A stretch of 5,555 bases of DNA, from assembly GCA_934630985.1 (NCBI GenBank), contig CAKTXO010000106.1, forward strand, positions 1 through 5,555, read 5' to 3'. Below, one piece after another: positions 5,104-5,555 of the stretch. Positions within the stretch are counted from its first letter, which is position 1; every line of letters starts with the position of its first letter. Under the pieces are notes generated by a model that searched no databases, had not been told where the DNA came from, and worked only from the letters and a program-made list of their open reading frames with translations. Source of the stretch: an uncultured Oscillospiraceae bacterium (GTDB lineage: Bacteria; Bacillota; Clostridia; Oscillospirales; Oscillospiraceae). The translations under genes and the position numbers were made by a program.

Positions 5104-5171
5104 CCTTCCCCTGGGGGAAGGTGCCCGCCGCAGCGGGCGGATGAGGGAAACTTGCCTCTCCCTATGGGAGA
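5104..5171. repeat. Fragment of a hairpin-repeat module, interrupted by element B
   Basis: Contains CCTTCCCC/GGGGAAGG (5104-5121), GCCCGC/GCGGGC (5123-5138) and CTCTCCC/GGGAGA at its end. Bases 5138-5171 (34 nt) are identical to 5353-5386 inside copy B and recur inverted in copy A near 468-501. In both complete copies the next bases are GGTGCCC; here the module breaks off exactly where copy B begins. Confidence 0.65.
5151..5171. repeat. Left direct repeat flanking element B
   Basis: These 21 bases, containing the hairpin TCTCCCTATGGGAGA, are identical to 5535-5555 on the other side of copy B. The right copy touches the window end, so the true repeat may be longer. Read as a probable target-site duplication. 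Confidence 0.6.
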
Positions 5172-5534
5172 TGTCAGCGTGTCAAAAAAGCCCCCAATAT
5201 ACGTTGTCATTGCGAACCAGTCCGCAGACTGGTGTGGCAATCCGTTCCCCAAAGCCTTCCCTTCGGGGTGGTGCTCCGCGCAGCGAATCAAAATCTAACA
5301 ATTGCCAGTGGCAATTGCACAATAATGTTTAGGTGGCACGGCATAGCCGTGACGGATGAGGGAAACTTGCCTCTCCCTATGGGAGAGGTGCCCGGTCAGG
5401 GCGGAGAGGGCGATTTGTACCCTCTCAGTCACTTCGTGACAGCTCCCCCAGAGTGGGAACCAAGGGGGAACGAAGGGGACGGATTGCCACGGCAGTGTGC
5501 GCACTGCCTCGCAATGACATGGTTTTTTGACAGC
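5172..5534 (+). mobile_element. Hairpin-rich non-autonomous (MITE-like) element, copy B
   Basis: Perfect 10-bp subterminal inverted repeats: TGTCAAAAAA at 5180-5189 and its complement at 5523-5532. Just inside each end lies a module of GTCATTGCGA, a short hairpin and TGGCAATCC (CCAGTC/GACTGG at 5217-5232; GGCAGTG/CACTGCC at 5491-5508), in opposite orientations, so the inverted symmetry reaches about 60-70 bp into the element. The centre holds further hairpins, including CAATTGCC/GGCAATTG, CACGGC/GCCGTG, CCTCTCCC/GGGAGAGG and GTCAC/GTGAC. It aligns over almost its full length with copy A in the opposite orientation. The frames that cross it (for example on the minus strand from 5504) translate the repeat and are not credible genes. 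No transposase is visible. Confidence 0.7.
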
Positions 5535-5555
5535 CTTGCCTCTCCCTATGGGAGA
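5535..5555. repeat. Right direct repeat flanking element B (cut by the window end)
   Basis: Identical to 5151-5171 over 21 bases up to the last base of the window. If it is the other half of the interrupted module, the sequence beyond the window should continue with GGTGCCC or similar. Confidence 0.6.

Noticed and set aside
5072..5504. Open frames in the copy B region
   Set aside because: Same repeat DNA, translated in several frames on both strands, with no start signals.

Overview
The window looks like chromosomal DNA of a GC-rich member of the Clostridia (Bacillota), most plausibly a gut Oscillospiraceae-type organism; the genus cannot be read from the sequence. The reasons are the strong AGGAGG-type ribosome binding sites, a SAM-I (S-box) riboswitch with an intrinsic terminator in front of metK, a small acidic DUF1292 protein, GC-rich codon use, and intergenic DNA packed with hairpin repeats.

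Layout. Positions 1-69 hold the first codons of a minus-strand gene that runs off the left edge; its probable promoter (258-287) is separated from it by a long imperfect palindrome (80-246). Positions 297-836 hold a non-coding, hairpin-rich repeat element (copy A), bounded on both sides by the same 25-bp terminator hairpin. Positions 844-1131 encode a DUF1292 protein on the minus strand. It is divergent from the metK transcript: promoter 1224-1251, SAM-I riboswitch 1274-1370, terminator 1384-1420, a second long palindrome 1428-1575, then metK 1635-2780. A 340-base gap with several hairpins follows and ends in a strong terminator (3024-3059). Next come a clean sigma-70-type promoter (3066-3094) and nadE (3119-5065), a glutamine-dependent NAD+ synthetase. 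After a terminator-like hairpin (5074-5100) the rest of the window is repeat DNA, including copy B of the element seen at the left, in the opposite orientation and also flanked by direct repeats of a hairpin sequence.

Function. The two large genes are housekeeping: MetK makes S-adenosylmethionine from methionine and ATP, and its transcript is predicted to be shut off by SAM itself; NadE makes NAD+ from nicotinate adenine dinucleotide. They appear to be separate transcription units. The unusual content lies between the genes: two families of palindromic, probably mobile, non-autonomous elements. One family (copies A and B) appears to insert into hairpins or terminators and to duplicate at least 21-25 bp of target. 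The other (80-246 and 1428-1575) sits in the 5' leaders of two genes.
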